64,000 nt of DNA, from NCBI RefSeq assembly GCF_009761675.1, contig NZ_QUZH01000015.1, positions 160,737-224,736 on the forward strand. The letters are read 5' to 3'. This stretch comes from Bhargavaea sp. CC-171006 (GTDB taxonomy: Bacteria > Bacillota > Bacilli > Bacillales_A > Planococcaceae). Positions 63,599-64,000 of this stretch are shown here, one piece after another; positions within the stretch are counted from its first letter, which is position 1; every line of letters starts with the position of its first letter. Below the pieces are notes generated by a model. That model did not search any database and had not been told where the DNA came from. It saw nothing but the letters and a program-made list of their open reading frames with translations. A program made the position numbers and the translations under genes.

Positions 63599-64000
<402 letters not shown>

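Overview
The window reads as about 64 kb of the replication-origin region of a Gram-positive spore-former relative in the order Bacillales, most likely family Planococcaceae (Caryophanaceae). The evidence is the fully conserved order rpmH-dnaA-dnaN-yaaA-recF-gyrB-gyrA-16S rRNA, the B. subtilis-like left flank (rnpA, yidC, jag, mnmE, mnmG, rsmG, noc, parA, parB, ychF, rpsF-ssb-rpsR, gdpP, rplI, dnaB, purA, walRKHIJ, an HtrA-type protease, rlmH), strong AGGAGG ribosome-binding sites with frequent GTG and TTG starts, and sigma-A promoters of TTGACA-17-TATAAT type. Base composition is high in G+C for Bacillales. The partial 16S sequence could settle the genus; from memory a Bhargavaea-like organism would fit, but that is a guess.

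Layout. 1-10 kb is accessory metabolism: a truncated antibiotic-kinase gene divergent from a LysE exporter with a shared GTATAC palindrome; bioY-bioB under a BirA operator; a YfiH/YlmD-type purine nucleoside enzyme; a TPR protein; a CitS-CitT two-component system followed by the CitM-type citrate transporter; and an aspartate dehydrogenase with a metallo-beta-lactamase-fold hydrolase. A 260-bp MITE-like element sits at 10.0-10.3 kb. 10.3-15.8 kb carries a YlmA-like ABC ATPase and the complete pstSCAB-phoU operon behind an 11-bp-phased PhoP box. 15.8-22 kb is mixed: an ECF transporter S subunit whose start site is sequestered by a structured leader, mqo, a DUF378 protein, an RluF-like pseudouridine synthase, a nucleoside kinase-like protein and a zinc dehydrogenase lacking its structural zinc lobe.

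From 22.1 kb onward the core origin-proximal block begins: rlmH, a CxxH/CxxC protein, an HtrA-like protease, the walRKHI-walJ cell-wall operon, a LysM/G5/M23 endopeptidase with a consensus WalR box, purA, dnaB, rplI, gdpP, yybS, rpsR-ssb-rpsF with a leader hairpin, a DUF3267 membrane protein, ychF, DUF951, an MscS channel, yyaC, DUF554, parB-parA, noc, rsmG, mnmG, mnmE, jag, yidC, rnpA and rpmH. The two halves of oriC flank dnaA; the dnaA-dnaN gap has DnaA boxes, DnaA-trios and an AT-rich unwinding element. Rightwards follow dnaN, yaaA, recF, gyrB, gyrA and the start of an rRNA operon.

The window is rich in chromosome-maintenance sites besides oriC: two parS sites (one inside parB, one upstream of noc), a cluster of Noc-type boxes between walR and the M23 gene plus one in dnaA, a DnaA-box cluster around the rlmH promoter and a perfect back-to-back DnaA-box palindrome in front of mnmE. 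Other non-coding structure: three diverged copies of a GC-rich dispersed repeat (10.1, 39.5 and 47.0 kb), a 21-bp-period tandem array at 40.3 kb, and the candidate riboswitch-like leader at 16.1-16.2 kb, which I consider the most likely undescribed element. No CRISPR array, prophage, insertion sequence or tRNA was seen.
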